From Isoetes taiwanensis (lineage: Eukaryota > Streptophyta > Lycopodiopsida > Isoetales > Isoetaceae), in NCBI GenBank assembly GCA_021234155.1, contig JAJEKV010000262.1, forward strand, positions 1 through 64,000: a stretch of DNA of 64,000 bases, written 5' to 3'. How positions within the stretch are numbered: position 1 is the first letter of the stretch; each line of letters opens with the position of its first letter. Under the pieces are notes generated by a model. That model did not search any database. It was not told the DNA's origin and saw nothing but the letters and a program-made list of their open reading frames with translations. This document shows, in pieces, positions 10,990 through 21,876 of this stretch. The position numbers and the translations under genes are program-made.

Positions 10990-11637
10990 CAAAAACCCCC
11001 TAGAAGACTAGCAGGTTGGCGTGATTTTGGAGTTGACATAATCCCAATTTAATTGGATGATGGTTTCTTGCAGAATCTCTTTCACGAGCCTCGCAAATGG
11101 GAGCCGCGGAATGATCATCTCGATTAACTCTATGGATACTTCTTAATCTCGCTGACCTCTTTAATGCCGGGCTTAGATCTACGCTTCCGCCACTACCCTC
11201 ACCCACCTCAAGATTTGCGGTACATTTGCTCAGCCGACTCTTCCGGCCGTCTCCTCACATTTCTGGTCGCCTTCTCCTTTCTGGCGTTGGGCCTTCTCCT
11301 TTGATTTGAAGGTCCTGGCGCATCCACAGGAGGAGCAGGAAGAGCAAGAAGAAGAGGCGGCTGCCTAATAATGTAAGTGTCATATTCTTTCGGGCGATCT
11401 CACATTTTCATCCTCCGTCTCCAAACCGAGTGTACCTCCCTACTTATTGCCGAGCTTCTTCTCCCAGCCGTGCGTCATGCGGAGTTCTTTTCCGACAGCC
11501 GTTAAGGGCATGGTCGGAGGAGGAGAATCTCTATCAGAGACTTCAGATTCAGATGTGGATGAAGGAGGCGGACTAATGTAATCACCTGGCCTTACACCAC
11601 CTGGATGGATCCTTGCGGTTTGCTTAGTTCTAGCCAT
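10990..11637 (-). CDS. Divergent histone H3-like gene (possible CENH3-type variant or relic)
   Basis: The first exon (11637 down to 11444) starts MARTKQTAR, identical to the first nine residues of histone H3. A Ser/Pro/Asp-rich tail unlike canonical H3 follows. A GTAGGG donor and a TTATTAG acceptor give a 79-bp intron (11443-11365) and keep the frame into a Pro-rich then Arg/Lys-rich exon 2 (11364 downward). Further down, the strand encodes RRSKPGIKEVSEIKKYP, matching the H3 RRxRPGTxALREIRRYQ block. After a frame change it encodes IELIEMIIPRLPFARLVKEI, matching the alpha-1 block TELLIRKLPFQRLVREI. A 66-bp GTGAGG..GGGTAG intron at about 11260-11195 would join exon 2 in frame to the RRSKPG block. 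The frame break after KKYP means either a decayed copy or a sequence error. The LPFARLVKE form and unusual tail recall centromeric H3, but canonical-H3 ancestry or a mobile-element capture are alternatives. Confidence 0.6.
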
Positions 11638-11891
11638 GGCTTCTCAGCGGATGGCTTTTATACTACTTAACACCGACAACAATAGACAACTGGCAAGAGA
11701 TAAATAGTAAAAAACATAAGTTAAAAGTAAAATATGATGGTAACTTTTTTAAATAATTGTACAGAACCCTAAAAAAACATCGGACAAATACGGAACCCTA
11801 AAAAAACATCGGACAAAAACACAAATAAAAAACCGAGATTCAAAGCGCTAGGCGATAGACAATTTCTTGTTGATCATGAACTCACTAAACT

Positions 11892-12535
11892 TTACATTTC
11901 CCTCTTGCCTGTAGCCAACCTAATGTCATCAATGAAATAATGGAAGTCGTTAGCAATCTCCTCTGTCTCCATTAGCACTCTTAGCTCTAATAATGGCCAT
12001 TCGATTTCCATGGTGGCTGTATAAATGACTTCCTCCCCTCGCCATACTCGAATATCTACCGCATCGGAGTGTCTACTATAGTCCTCAAATGGCTTCCAAA
12101 AAGTTGTGCAGCCTCTCTTTTTCTGTTTTCTTCGTTCTAGTTGACAATTAACGTATAAATATTGTTTTGGAAGAAAGTATCTGAACTTAAAGGAGGACTT
12201 AACTACGCGGCACTCTGTTAGTTGACCAGATGATTCGTGGAATCGAACATCCAAGGCCAGAACCAAAAATAAGCCATCCACAAAATTGGCAGGGAGGAGA
12301 AAGCACATATATGTCTTCGGAGCTTTTCGAATTTCCTGCACCATCTGGAATATGTTAGCAAATACCTCAAACGGTGTGAAGATTTTGAAACTCAACCTCA
12401 CGCCTCCGTTTTTAGACATTCCCGCTTGCACCTCGTCAGCCAGACATTTCTTCATTGCAATTACATTGTTCTCATTAGTCTGTGGCTTACAAAGTTCACT
12501 TAAAGGGGGCAATTCAACCGGCCTCAAGCTCAATT
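11892..12535 (-). CDS. Unrecognised 213-residue protein, probable last exon
   Basis: A long clean open frame with coding-like composition and no stops. It has a hydrophobic central part (MCFLLPANFVDGLFLVLAL), a basic patch (ERRKQKKRG) and an aromatic/acidic C-terminus (IANDFHYFIDDIRL). A CAG just before the GAATTGAGC at its start is a good acceptor, so the frame may be an internal-to-last exon rather than start at the ATG. Its 3' end lies 250 bp upstream of the H3-like gene on the same strand. No family was recognised. Confidence 0.45.
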
Positions 12536-12951
12536 CCTGACCTTTACGTTGTAATCATGTCCGTAAAACCAGATACCTATACCCCGCAAGGTCACGGCAT
12601 CCATACCTTGGAAAAGGACAATTCCGATGTCTATGTGATACACGACAAGGACACTACTAATGCTTTCGGCCGGAATGACATCCACGACGTCTGATAAACA
12701 TAAACCTGCACAATAAATTTGTTTGTAAACACGTGTCAACGAAAGGAATGAAAAGATAAGGAGATCACACGACGCGAAACTGTTTCTACGCACTTAAATA
12801 GCTGGCAGACAGCTTCGCGATTAAGATGGTTACTATTTGAGGGCAATTTTGGGAAGCTATTTTTGGTGGAGATTAGCTCTTTGGCCATATCAGAAGGGGT
12901 ATATGCATGTCGTATTGTTATACTTTCCACTTTCCGGCCGCTAGAATTCAA
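12536..12951 (-). CDS. Upstream exons of the same unrecognised gene (tentative)
   Basis: Two overlapping open frames read leftward. One starts MNSSGRKVESITIRHAY at 12951. The other, about 12700-12540, reads VVDVIPAESISSVLVVYHID then GIGIWFYGHDYNVK. A GTGCAG acceptor lies near 12704 and a GTAGAA donor near 12790, which would remove the stop-rich stretch between them. I could not bring all pieces into one frame, so a frameshift or a missed splice remains. Both segments look coding rather than random. Confidence 0.3.
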
Positions 12952-13669
12952 CTTGAACTCTTTTACCTACCTATCCAATGTGTCTGCACGTTTGATTGCC
13001 TTTGTCGCTTAACTCTATGCTCGCCCCTCATTGATGGCAGCATACTCACCCACGAACCTATTGAGACAAAACCTCCCACTTCGAGAGTTTTGTAAATGAG
13101 GCAAGAACGCAGAAATTATAGGAGACATGGATTGCAGATGAGGAGTGAAGGCAGAGAGGATGCACCTAGAGGTGCCGGAGTGACAGTACAGAAGTTTGGC
13201 GCCAAAATTTGACAAGGGAGTTGGTGACGCTGACAGTAGGCGGTCAAAGTCACCATTATTTTGGGCGGAGAAGTGATTCCCAAAAAATACGGGCCATTAA
13301 TATGATTGCAACAAAAGCACATGCATCCCCTATGAAAATACGCCATGTGGATGCCAAGTAAGCCTGCTCATTCTTCTACCTGCCAACTAGACTTTCGTAA
13401 AAGAGGCGCAAACCTGATTGGTCATGGCGAATCTGACGTGGAAATCTTTAACCCAAGATATGAGCCATTTTGGGACCCCAAATCCGCCCTAATGCCTGAT
13501 TTTATCCTCGGTAAATATCTTGCTTTTTTAAATCTGTCAACTGCTATTGTCGAATTATGGTCTGATCGAAGCATTCCCCTAACTAATGTCTTCTTATTTC
13601 CATCTGAAAAGTTGTGTCCCAGTCTTGCCAACAAGTACCAAAGACAAAATTATTGCAAAGGCAAAGGTA

Positions 13670-13732
13670 CACTACAAAGGCAAAGGCAAAGGCAAAGGCA
13701 AAGGCAAGTTGTACCAAAGACAAAGGCTTAAA
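13670..13732. repeat. (AAAGGC)n microsatellite and variants
   Basis: Five perfect AAAGGC units at about 13676-13706, flanked by variant units (CAAAGACAAA, AAAGGTACACT). In the plus frame it produces the Gln-Arg repeat at the end of the open frame 13345-13731. That frame is otherwise unrecognised and may be chance. Confidence 0.8.
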
Positions 13733-13788
13733 GGTACACTCCATTAATATGGCCAGTTCATCTGGTTGTTCCACGCACTAAGATTTGT

Positions 13789-14157
13789 GTGTCTTTGTTA
13801 GATACTTTGAGATATCTTCTTCAGCACTTTAGAGATCTTTTAACCTTTTGTGTTGGACTAATATTTCTATTTATGCTATTATCAAAGTTTTTGCAGAATC
13901 CATTTGGTCAAAAAGGTTTGTTGGAATTTTTTTACAGTCTACTTAGCCATGTGAAACTGGATTTGACCACAAAACTTCAAGACCATGAACTTTGCAGGCG
14001 AGTTCAATATTTGTTGTTGTATAGCTGTCTAGATTCTATTCCTCTTTTACCCAACCACCCCATTCATCTATTTACTAACTGTGCAAATTTGGTTGAAGCC
14101 AACCAAGCATTTAGTAAAATTGCAACGCCAGATCATACGTGGAACGCAATTTTTTGA
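13789..14157 (+). pseudogene. PPR protein fragment (N-terminal repeats)
   Basis: The last third of this frame reads LCRRVQYLLLYSCLDSI, HLFTNCANLVEANQAF, then DHTWNAI. This matches the consensus of plant PPR proteins (cRRvH...GLDS...HLI.LF..C..L.EAnQvF......TWNAI). The first ~70 residues (LLTFCVGLIFLFMLL) are not PPR-like and may be intronic or non-coding. The frame ends at TGA right after WNAIF, where further repeats would be expected, so this is a truncated copy. PPR proteins bind organellar RNA; this copy is very unlikely to be functional. Confidence 0.55.
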
Positions 14158-14159
14158 TG

Positions 14160-15580
14160 AGTCTTTTGTCTTGCATTTTCCTTCATATGCTGATCCGACA
14201 AATAAGTGGACCCTTTTTTGGATCGACAAAGCTGCACCCTTTGTAACTGCTCCATTTTTTTTTTTTTTTTTGGAAGAACTGTGTCATCAATATATATTAA
14301 AAGAATGGTAGTAACTGCTCCATTTTGTCTCTATTCTATCTGGATTTTTTGATTCCATCATTCAAACACCTCCGAATAGAATGGACCACCAGGGTAAGAC
14401 ACATTTAAACGCATAAAACAGATTTAAATACATGTAGAGCATGTTGTAGAATGCTTTTTTTTTGTCCCTTTGTTCTTATGTGTAAGTTCTTCGTTAGTTT
14501 TTTAATGGAACATGACCATAAGCAGGTTACAAAATTCCTAGAGTAGCATGAAGCTGAGAATGATTAGCTGCGCATGGAAATATCACTTTTGTAGCAATGT
14601 GACTATCTTTTACATTGTATCTTACATTCAGAATTGCTATGTGGCAAAAGACATGAATGCCATAATAGCAACAGCCTACAGCAATGGCTATGAAGAATAA
14701 GCTATCTGATATTGAACAATAACTATGTGTGTTTTGTTGTAAAATTTTGTATTCTCTTTGTTTTATTGCCCTTAGTCGCGAACATCAGTTTGATGCTTCC
14801 TTTGGTCCATGTGCTCTAAGAACAAGATGGAAACCTTACGATTTCTCTTGCTATGTCTTTGCCATTTCAATGTCTCTTGAATAACTATTTGTGAGTTTGG
14901 AAAGACCATTTTATGGGTACCACAGCTTAGATTTGGAAACCAGCATTGCAGTTGATACAGGGTTATTTAACATTATTTTTGTCATGAACAAAGCAACATC
15001 AGAAAAAAGGCAAGTTAGAGGTAACGTTTTCGATATTCTCTAAATTGATTTGCAACCTATATGAAATTAATGAAAATTGATCACAGACAGTTGCCTTCAA
15101 CAATTCAATATTGTACTCTTAAAATTTAAATATATTAACCCTCCTTCGATAACAACATCGTTTTTCAATCTTCTTAAAACATGCTATTGCTAAACATCCC
15201 TCACTATATTGTACGCTTGCAGAAACTATGGTACCTTTTGACAAATGTGTAGAATTACCGTTAGTCAAATTCGAATGCCTAGAACTATCGTTAGTGGGAA
15301 TTCTATGGCTAATGACACAAACAATTATATACATATTAACATTGCATGTTTTGTGTTATTGCACCTTCTAACGCATACAAACACTACTTTAAAGAGGAGT
15401 TTTGCAATAACAAAACAGATGAAAGCACTACGGTAACTAGGTTCTCCAAGTCAGGGGACACAACCACATCTTACCACACATTAAAACCCAATTTAATGTC
15501 ACTTACTCATAGATAACACATTACTCTCCGAACCTTCATATACAATCACATAGAAAGCCTACCAACGGTGGGCAATTTTC
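14160..15580. other. AT-rich intergenic sequence, no gene seen
   Basis: A T17-18 homopolymer lies near 14254-14271. Only short open frames occur on both strands, without motifs. No RNA gene or array was seen. Confidence 0.4.
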
Positions 15581-15599
15581 TAGTATAGTAATAGTCCTG

Positions 15600-15675
15600 G
15601 CTATTCGTTGTTGTTTGGGTCTCAATAGATCATTTGGTCTCCCCAACTACAAAAATCAATTCATTTCATTTCATT
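15600..15675 (+). mobile_element. LINE 3' end fragment with pentanucleotide tail
   Basis: Sequence GGGTCTCAATAGATCATTTG followed by TCAATTCATTTCATTTCATT. The same GGTCTCAATAGAT word followed by an (ATTCA)n tail occurs in reverse complement at 38287-38345. This is the short 3' remnant of a LINE, lying directly upstream of a second LINE fragment in the same orientation. Confidence 0.5.
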
Positions 15676-15940
15676 TTGCTGTCCTCTTTCTACATTATAC
15701 CTTTATATCCATTTCTCCATGGAAGTTGCATAATAGATGATAAACTTATTGACTCGCCTATTCTTCTAGTTTGAACATCTTCTTCTGATGATGATGATGC
15801 TGATGATGTTTCACTTCTGGCACATACCGCTACTAGTATGCAGCAATATTTACATGCTCTGCACAGTTTTTGTGAGAACACAGGTCTGCGTGTTAATCTC
15901 CAAAAGACCAAGCTTTTGGTAGTTCAATCTTCTCGTCACA

Positions 15941-16516
15941 ATGTTCCCACTATGCACTATGATAGCCGCGAAGTTGGAAGTTGTAGATAGCTACAAGTAT
16001 CTTGGTGTAGAATTCTGTAAGAACACACTTTGGGAACAGTGTATTACCAAGCGGGTGGCTGCTGGATGGAGAGCACTCTATGCAATGCAAAACAATTGTT
16101 TTCACGCAGAAATTCATGATTGGCCACAGAAAGCCCACTTGTTTCGGGCTTTGGTAGAGCCTGTTTTACTGTATGGTTCTGAAGTGTGGGGGCCTGCCAT
16201 TAGTGCTAGTGCTTGGGAGAGCTTGGAGCGGGTGCAAAAGTCATTTCTCACTTATAGCCTCGGAGTTAAAACAACGGTGCCCTATACCATTCTTTTACAA
16301 GAGACAGGTTTTTGGCCTCTTCAACATTCTGCCATGAAGCGCCATCTCCACTATATCTGCAAGGTGCACCACATGGATGATGTTAGGTACCCTGTTCGTG
16401 CACTTGCCATGGTCAAGATCTCGGCGTTTGAAACGATGTTGGAAAGAGCATTGCACTACATGGTTTGCCTGTTGGACTGTGCAACCAGAGCACTACCTGA
16501 TGCTTGCCAATTCTGA
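15941..16516 (+). pseudogene. LINE ORF2 fragment: post-catalytic reverse transcriptase region
   Basis: Encodes VDSYKYLGVEF, a standard sequence after the RT catalytic box, then a long thumb-like region with LVEPVLLYGSEVWGPAI and SLERVQKSFL. These are typical of plant and animal LINE ORF2 proteins. A frame break near 15950 separates it from the DDADD segment upstream. A second break near 16510 leads into the next frame (16504-16977). The protein is broken and non-functional. Confidence 0.85.
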
Positions 16517-16977
16517 TCCTGAGCTTTTGCAACAATATCTCAATGGTCGTTTTTCTCAAAAGATATGGGACGCAGTTACTTTGGCCCAAGAGAAAACTGT
16601 ATCATGCACACATAAATCCCACCTTGGCACCAGGGCCCCAAGCTTATTTGCTTGCTTCATTGTCCAGGAACAAGCTTGTAGCTATTGCATCAATTCGCAC
16701 GGGGTCCCACAGGCTACGGATTGAGACAGGTAGATGGGAGCGGCCGCAATTGCCGCGAGAAGCGAGACTATGTGCCTGTTGCCAGTTACAGGTTATTGAA
16801 GATGAAAGCCATACTCTTCTGAGTTGCCCTACTTTTGAGATAGTCCGGAATCATTTTTTGACCTTAGCATTCCATTCCACGCTTCCACAACTTCTTAGAG
16901 CACCATATGTGCATGACTTGGCATTATACATACTTGAGCTTCTAGATAAATGTCTGCAATTACTGAGCCCTCAGTAG
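16504..16977 (+). pseudogene. LINE ORF2 C-terminus with cysteine/histidine motif
   Basis: Continues ORF2 after a frameshift. It contains LRIETGRWERPQL and a zinc-binding-like CACCQLQVIEDESHTLLSCP (C-x2-C...H-x4-C), the usual C-terminal motif of such LINEs. It ends LLDKCLQLLSPQ at TAG 16975-16977. The same terminal codons are visible in the reverse copy near 41905. Confidence 0.8.
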
Positions 16978-17253
16978 TCATTCTCTCCGCTTGTCTAGTA
17001 TCATCATTACTGCAAAGGTTTTTCCCTTGAAAACCTTTTGAGGCAGGGGTTTTTTAATCCTAGTAGTAATGATTGTACTAGCCCTGGGTCCTATGACCTT
17101 TGGTCTCCGTGGACGTTAAAAAAACTATTCTATTATTCTATTCTATTCTGCATTCTTTCTTGGGGAACGTCTCCAACCATAGTTGGGGTGTCTTGATCGT
17201 GGAGCATTGGAGAGTAGATCAGCCAAGAACTTGGTCATGTAGAATAATGACTC

Positions 17254-18130
17254 TCATGTAGAATATAACTCTCGTGCTAATGAACCTTCAGCCATGCAAC
17301 CCTCTGGCCTTAACATCTGACATATAAAGTCCTTGAGGACCTTTAGAAAGTGTTCTATAAGAAAAATCCATCTAGGATTGGTTGTGCATACAAGCTTCAC
17401 TTCATTTACAAAGTGTACTAGTAGATGAGTCTGTATGTCTAGAAAACTCATTGGAAATCCTTTTTTAAGCATACAATTTTATGCTTCAACCACCTTAATT
17501 CGCCAATCTCTGTTGTTGGTATCTCTTTCTTCTTAATCCATCTACATGTCATTAAGAAAGCCAAGGATTAAGTGAAAGTTCAGCATCAAGTAAGGGCCAA
17601 ATTCGTTTGAACATGAGAAACTATGAGAGAAGACATATTGCATGCAGTGGACAATCAATGAGACAACATCTCAGAACAACAGGTATCACAAATTGCATAT
17701 GGAATATGCAACTATATTGTGTCAGAACTCGTAATATATAATGTAGAGAAATTCTAGTGCATGAAGCACACTATAATATCTTATACCAATCATGGGATTT
17801 CAATGCGGCTAACTCTCCTTCATTTGAGAAACAATTATGCAACGAATGTATATATCTTGTTGGAGTCTTTAAAGCCTTGATTGCTTCTTGAGCAACTTCA
17901 TAGATTTTCTAGGGACGATCCAACTGACCTACGGTCTTGTTCCTTCTATGAAATTTAGCCATGATTTTGCTTTCGATCTAACTTCTTATAGCTACATCAA
18001 TGTCGTTACATCATGTGACGCGCCTCCAAGTGGACAATGAAACATTTTTGAAGATGTGCATGGGATCAAGGATATGATGCATCTTCAGTTTTGTCTAATA
18101 GGGTAGAAGGAATAAGAATGAAACCCACAC
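17254..18130 (-). pseudogene. CACTA (En/Spm-type) element remnant with DUF4218 domain
   Basis: The frame 17472 down to 17254 reads SFLDIQTHLLVHFVNEVKL, RWIFLIEHFLKVLKDFI and RPEGCMAEGSLARELY. This follows the DUF4218 consensus (HL..HL..Ev.l....RWMYp.ERy...LK.yvrn...PEGsIaE.Y). Upstream on the same strand (18130-17900) stretches such as DPMHIFKNVSLSTWRR match the TNP2-type transposase segment of CACTA elements, with many stops. The unit is badly decayed and its ends were not found. Confidence 0.7.
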
Positions 18131-18581
18131 AAGTGGCATGCAATATACCCATACACTTGGAGTCCAGAGAGTCCAGAAAAATCTGAACAACTGCTCGTTG
18201 GCCACATCAGGTTCCTCTCAAGATAAATCTTCATTCAACATGAAGTTCTCTTGAGACATCTAAACTTTCACATCGACACTCCATAATGTTAGAAGTTCAT
18301 GAATAACTATTTTGAGATATGAATCTTGACTTTCCAGCTTCTTTGGTTCTGTGATCCTGATACTACTAGTACTACCATTAAATGGCTAGTCTTTCTGAGT
18401 AACCATGGTAGTAGATTATAGTTGATTAGGCATCCAGGCCTGCGAAACCTTCTTATCCTACTTGTAAAGGAAGTTGAATAGCTGAAGGAAGTTGAATATC
18501 ATGAGTGGTTATCTCTGCATAGACCATTATGTTATGTAGGTTATGATATCATTCAGCCAACCTATGCAACTTTCAAAACTC

Positions 18582-18612
18582 ATACTAGTAATAGTGCCCA
18601 GCGTTGCTGGGC
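18582..18612. repeat. Short dispersed motif with GCCCAGC/GCTGGGC palindrome
   Basis: ATACTAGTAATAGT followed by GCCCAGCGTTGCTGGGC. A second copy at 53591-53623 reads ATACTAGTAAACGTGT followed by GCCCGGCATTGCCGGGC. The palindromic stem is kept although its bases differ (compensating changes). It is probably the terminus of a dispersed element family. Confidence 0.6.
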
Positions 18613-18654
18613 ATATGTTAGGAACCTAGTAAATAATACCAAGGACTCCATGCT

Positions 18655-18870
18655 TGAGTTTATGTTGTTCATACACATTGCAAAGCTAGAAGAGATCATT
18701 AGAAACTATATTTCATCCCGCAAGATCTCGTTGTAGACAATATTTGGAGTAAACCTCGAATTTATGTTGTTCATAGACATTTGCAAATTATAAGAGATCT
18801 ATAGGAACTAAGGGGCTACTTTACATGCGTAAGATCTCTTTTTAAATAGCATTTGGAGTTAACCTCCTAT
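18655..18870. repeat. Two tandem copies of a ~105-bp unit
   Basis: Each copy reads TTTATGTTGTTCATA-CACATT-GCAA, then AAGAGATC, then GCAAGATCTCGTTGTAGACA or a variant, then TATTTGGAGT-AACCTC. The second copy is more divergent. It is followed by a smaller array at 18880-19010. Confidence 0.65.
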
Positions 18871-18879
18871 TCTTGAGTA

Positions 18880-19010
18880 GTGCTCCTTGGTATATACCTT
18901 CATAGTGCTCCTTGATATATACCTTCATTCACTCTCTGTGATGTGTGGTGCACCTATGAGTAGCGCTCCTTGGTATATACTTTCATTCACTCTTGTGATA
19001 TGGTCCACCT
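18880..19010. repeat. Array of TGCTCCTTGGTATATACCTT units
   Basis: Three copies of the 20-bp core, with CATTCACTCT extensions in two of them. They sit directly after the 105-bp tandem pair and were probably made by the same replication slippage. Confidence 0.65.
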
Positions 19011-19404
19011 TGAGAATGAGACCATAGAGCTCCCTCAACATCATATCTTTTGCCCCCTGCCCCTTTTTTTCTATATAGAAACAATGTTGATAGATATGAT
19101 GTTAATTGTAAATAAATTGTTAAAAGAGAAGTTTAAAAAGTGTGCCTATTTTAGCTTTAGGAACTTCAAAGGGTTTAGCACCAGCGAAAATTTTATAACT
19201 TTGATAACTTATAGATTTAACATTACACAAAGAGCATTTTGTCGTTGTCTTCCTATATGTTTTTCCGTGGGCCAACATTTATGTGACATAAGCCCACTTT
19301 AAAGGTAGCCTAGAATCCTTAAAGATAAAATCATGGCAACTTTAAGTCAGGCAAGCAATTCCAAAAAGTGTTTCACCATAATATAAGTATTGTCATGTGT
19401 TAGG

Positions 19405-19645
19405 AAATATAATGCAAAAACATTGAACAGCAACAACAATCACTCCTGCTTGATATCCGTGCCTCAAGGCCTTAAGATTATGCAATAGCTATAAAATGAG
19501 TTGATATGTAGAGATTGTTTACATCCTCTTTATCCTCTTTATGTGATGAGCAGAATTGTAATGCAAAAACACTATGCATTCATGCCTGCTTGTTGATATC
19601 ATAATTATGTGTGCGCCTCATTGCCTTGAGATTATGCAGCAGCTG
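19405..19645. repeat. Tandem duplication, ~150-bp offset
   Basis: The words AATGCAAAAACA, CCTGCTTG-TGATATC, GCCTCA-GCCTT-AGATTATGCA occur in the same order at 19412-19485 and 19560-19640. Confidence 0.55.
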
Positions 19646-20261
19646 AATCAGAGCACGGTAGCTCTTGCCATGGAGAATCTGATGCAAAGGCAACATGCTT
19701 CTAGCATCATGATGGTATTTAAGTTGATTTGTACAAATATACCAGCATCTAATCTCATCTTCCTGAAATATACAAATGGAGAAGCTAACCCCACATTTAT
19801 TATTGACTAAGAATGAAAGACTTGTACATGTCACTGCATACTGAGGCATCTAAACATTCTAAAATAATACTCATTGTTAAATCAAACAAATCCCCCTTTT
19901 TAGCTCGAAGTTTCCTATGATAAATTTCCATTGTGCTCGGAGTTGAAATAGCCAATAACAACATATAAAGGAAGTGAAGAACGTTGTTTGAACTGATCCT
20001 ATAATGGTGATTGCATTTCATGGTGATCTCATGCCTCAATCTAACATTCAGAAATGCCATGTATGCAAAAACACACATACATGTAAGAGGGCTTGTAGCA
20101 TTGACAAAGGAGTCTTTCCCTTCTTCTCCACTTATGGTCAGAAAGGCAAGTGCAATCTCCACCTATGGTCTGCAACCTGCAGAGTTTAAAAAAAGCCCGA
20201 CTCAAATAAAATTCAATGCAAATGATATACTGTAGTTTTCTGGAGATGCTTCTTGGATTTT

Positions 20262-21240
20262 TCAATTGCTTCTTAGACCTAACAATGCAAGGGCTTCCTT
20301 CCCATGCCCATATTGCACATATATTGATATCATGCTAGTCCATGAGACTACATCCTGCAAATGCATTTGGGCAAATATTGTTTTCGCATCATGAACGCTT
20401 CCACATTTGTTGTACATGTTTATGAGGGCAGTCTGGATGATATAGTCAGATTCAAATCCATTATCAACAATTCCAGCATGTAACAATCTACCTTCTGTTA
20501 TGGCTACTTCATTACAACATGCATTAAGAGATGTTACAAATATAATCTTATCTGGTTTCATGCCTTCTTCATGAATTTGCTGAAACAGGCATAAGGCAGT
20601 CTGATTTCGGCCATGCTCAACATATGCAGCCATCATTATAGGGACACGAAAATATATTGGAGCGACGCATTCTTACAAACATAAAGCTTGCAAATTCTAT
20701 ATCATCACATCTACCATACATCTCCTAAATAAGGTTTGCCAAGGAAACTTATATGACCATATTTCACTTTGAGAACATGGGCATGAACCAACTTACCTAT
20801 CAGAAGAGCTTCCATTTTGCCACAGCTCCTTAAGAGAGCGGCATAGGTGATGATGCTGTTACTTTGAAGACTCTGATGCTTCAAATGTTCAACCGCTTTT
20901 GTCAATTGCACCAAGTTAGAAAATGTGGGTTCTTGCAGTCGAGCACTTGTCTTCAATCCCAGTTTGAAAAGAGTGATGCAAATTCGTGTCCTGGAATGGC
21001 AAATCTCAGGAAGGAGATTATACGTGAATCCTATTCCAGGAAGAGCCATAAGTACTTGTGTCTTCGATGCTCTAAAAACTACAGCATATTGTTCGAATGC
21101 TTGTCCATCTCGGGTCAATTCTAGGCAACAAAATAGAATGCCATCCAAGTTCCTGGCATTAATGGTGCCTTGCAACTTTATAGAATGTTACACATGTAAG
21201 GATACAACAGGGAGCTTCATCCAATTACAGCCAGAATAGA
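20262..21240 (-). pseudogene. PPR protein pseudogene (plant PLS-type repeats)
   Basis: The reading direction is leftward. The first frame (to 20711) carries YAALLRSCGKMEALLIGK and VHAHVLK. After frame breaks near 20735 and 20650 the protein continues EMYGRCDDIEFASFMF, then EEGMKPDKIIFVTSLNACC, GRLLHAGIVDNGFESDYII, TALINMYNKCGSVHDAKTIF and DVVSWTSMISIYVQYGHGKEA. It stops early at 20262. These are clear 35-residue P/L/S-type repeats of RNA-binding organellar PPR proteins. At least two single-base frameshifts and loss of the C-terminal repeats show a dead copy. The style (VHAHVLK...GH...FLG, RLLHAGIV..GFESD) is common in seed-free vascular plants. Confidence 0.85.
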
Positions 21241-21876
21241 TCTACAACCTTTGTATTGAAAAATATGCACCAACGAATAACTGGCCGTGATTGAAATTTA
21301 AGTGCGAGGCAGATTAGATAATTATCCTTCAGCAAAATGTATGTGCTGCTTTGTCAGTTTCAGTATCAACAATCGTGCATCATTCCAAAGGTAATATTTC
21401 TTAGGCATCAACAAAATGGTTTTGTTTTGTTGAACATGGGCCGGGCATGGGCATGTGGCTCAGCTGGATCTTGAAGCTACACTTGGTGCTGCTAACGTGA
21501 CAAATATGTACTGTACATATCCATATTCATGGCCTGCATGCATGAAAACAAAAATCAGTTGAACTTCCTGCTTGCAACTTGTTATCCCTAATAATTGCAT
21601 AATTGTAAAATTCCAGAGGAATCGTCAACAAATTGCAATGAGAGAATTCATTTAGGTCTTGTCGGGTTCATTTGCTGCCAAATTTGATCCTTAGGCTATA
21701 AATTGGCTAGTGATGCTACACACTGCCAGTACATTAAGAAAGAGAGGAAAGCACGTTTACCATAGTCGATTTTCTAGACCTTCTGAAGGAGTCCACAGTC
21801 ATAGCCATAAATCGTTGAGATTCTTCATGTCGTTGTCATAAGTTCATTAGAACCTTCCAATCTTGAATTAAAGGAG

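Larger units (their letters stand above)
15775..17155 (+). mobile_element. 5'-truncated LINE with (ATTCT)n 3' tail
   Basis: Begins inside the reverse transcriptase near the YADD-box region, which reads DDDADDVSLLAHTATS with the polymerase D-D pair, and continues to the element's 3' end. The non-coding tail is AAAAAAACTATTCTATTATT followed by more TATTC units. The 3' end (about 16850-17150) recurs in reverse complement at 41721-42034, which defines the family's terminus. The 5' truncation is typical of LINE insertions. Confidence 0.85.

Noticed and set aside
13345-13731. 128-codon plus-strand ORF ending in QRQRQRQRQ
   Set aside because: The repeat comes from the AAAGGC microsatellite and the rest shows no motif; not supported as a gene.
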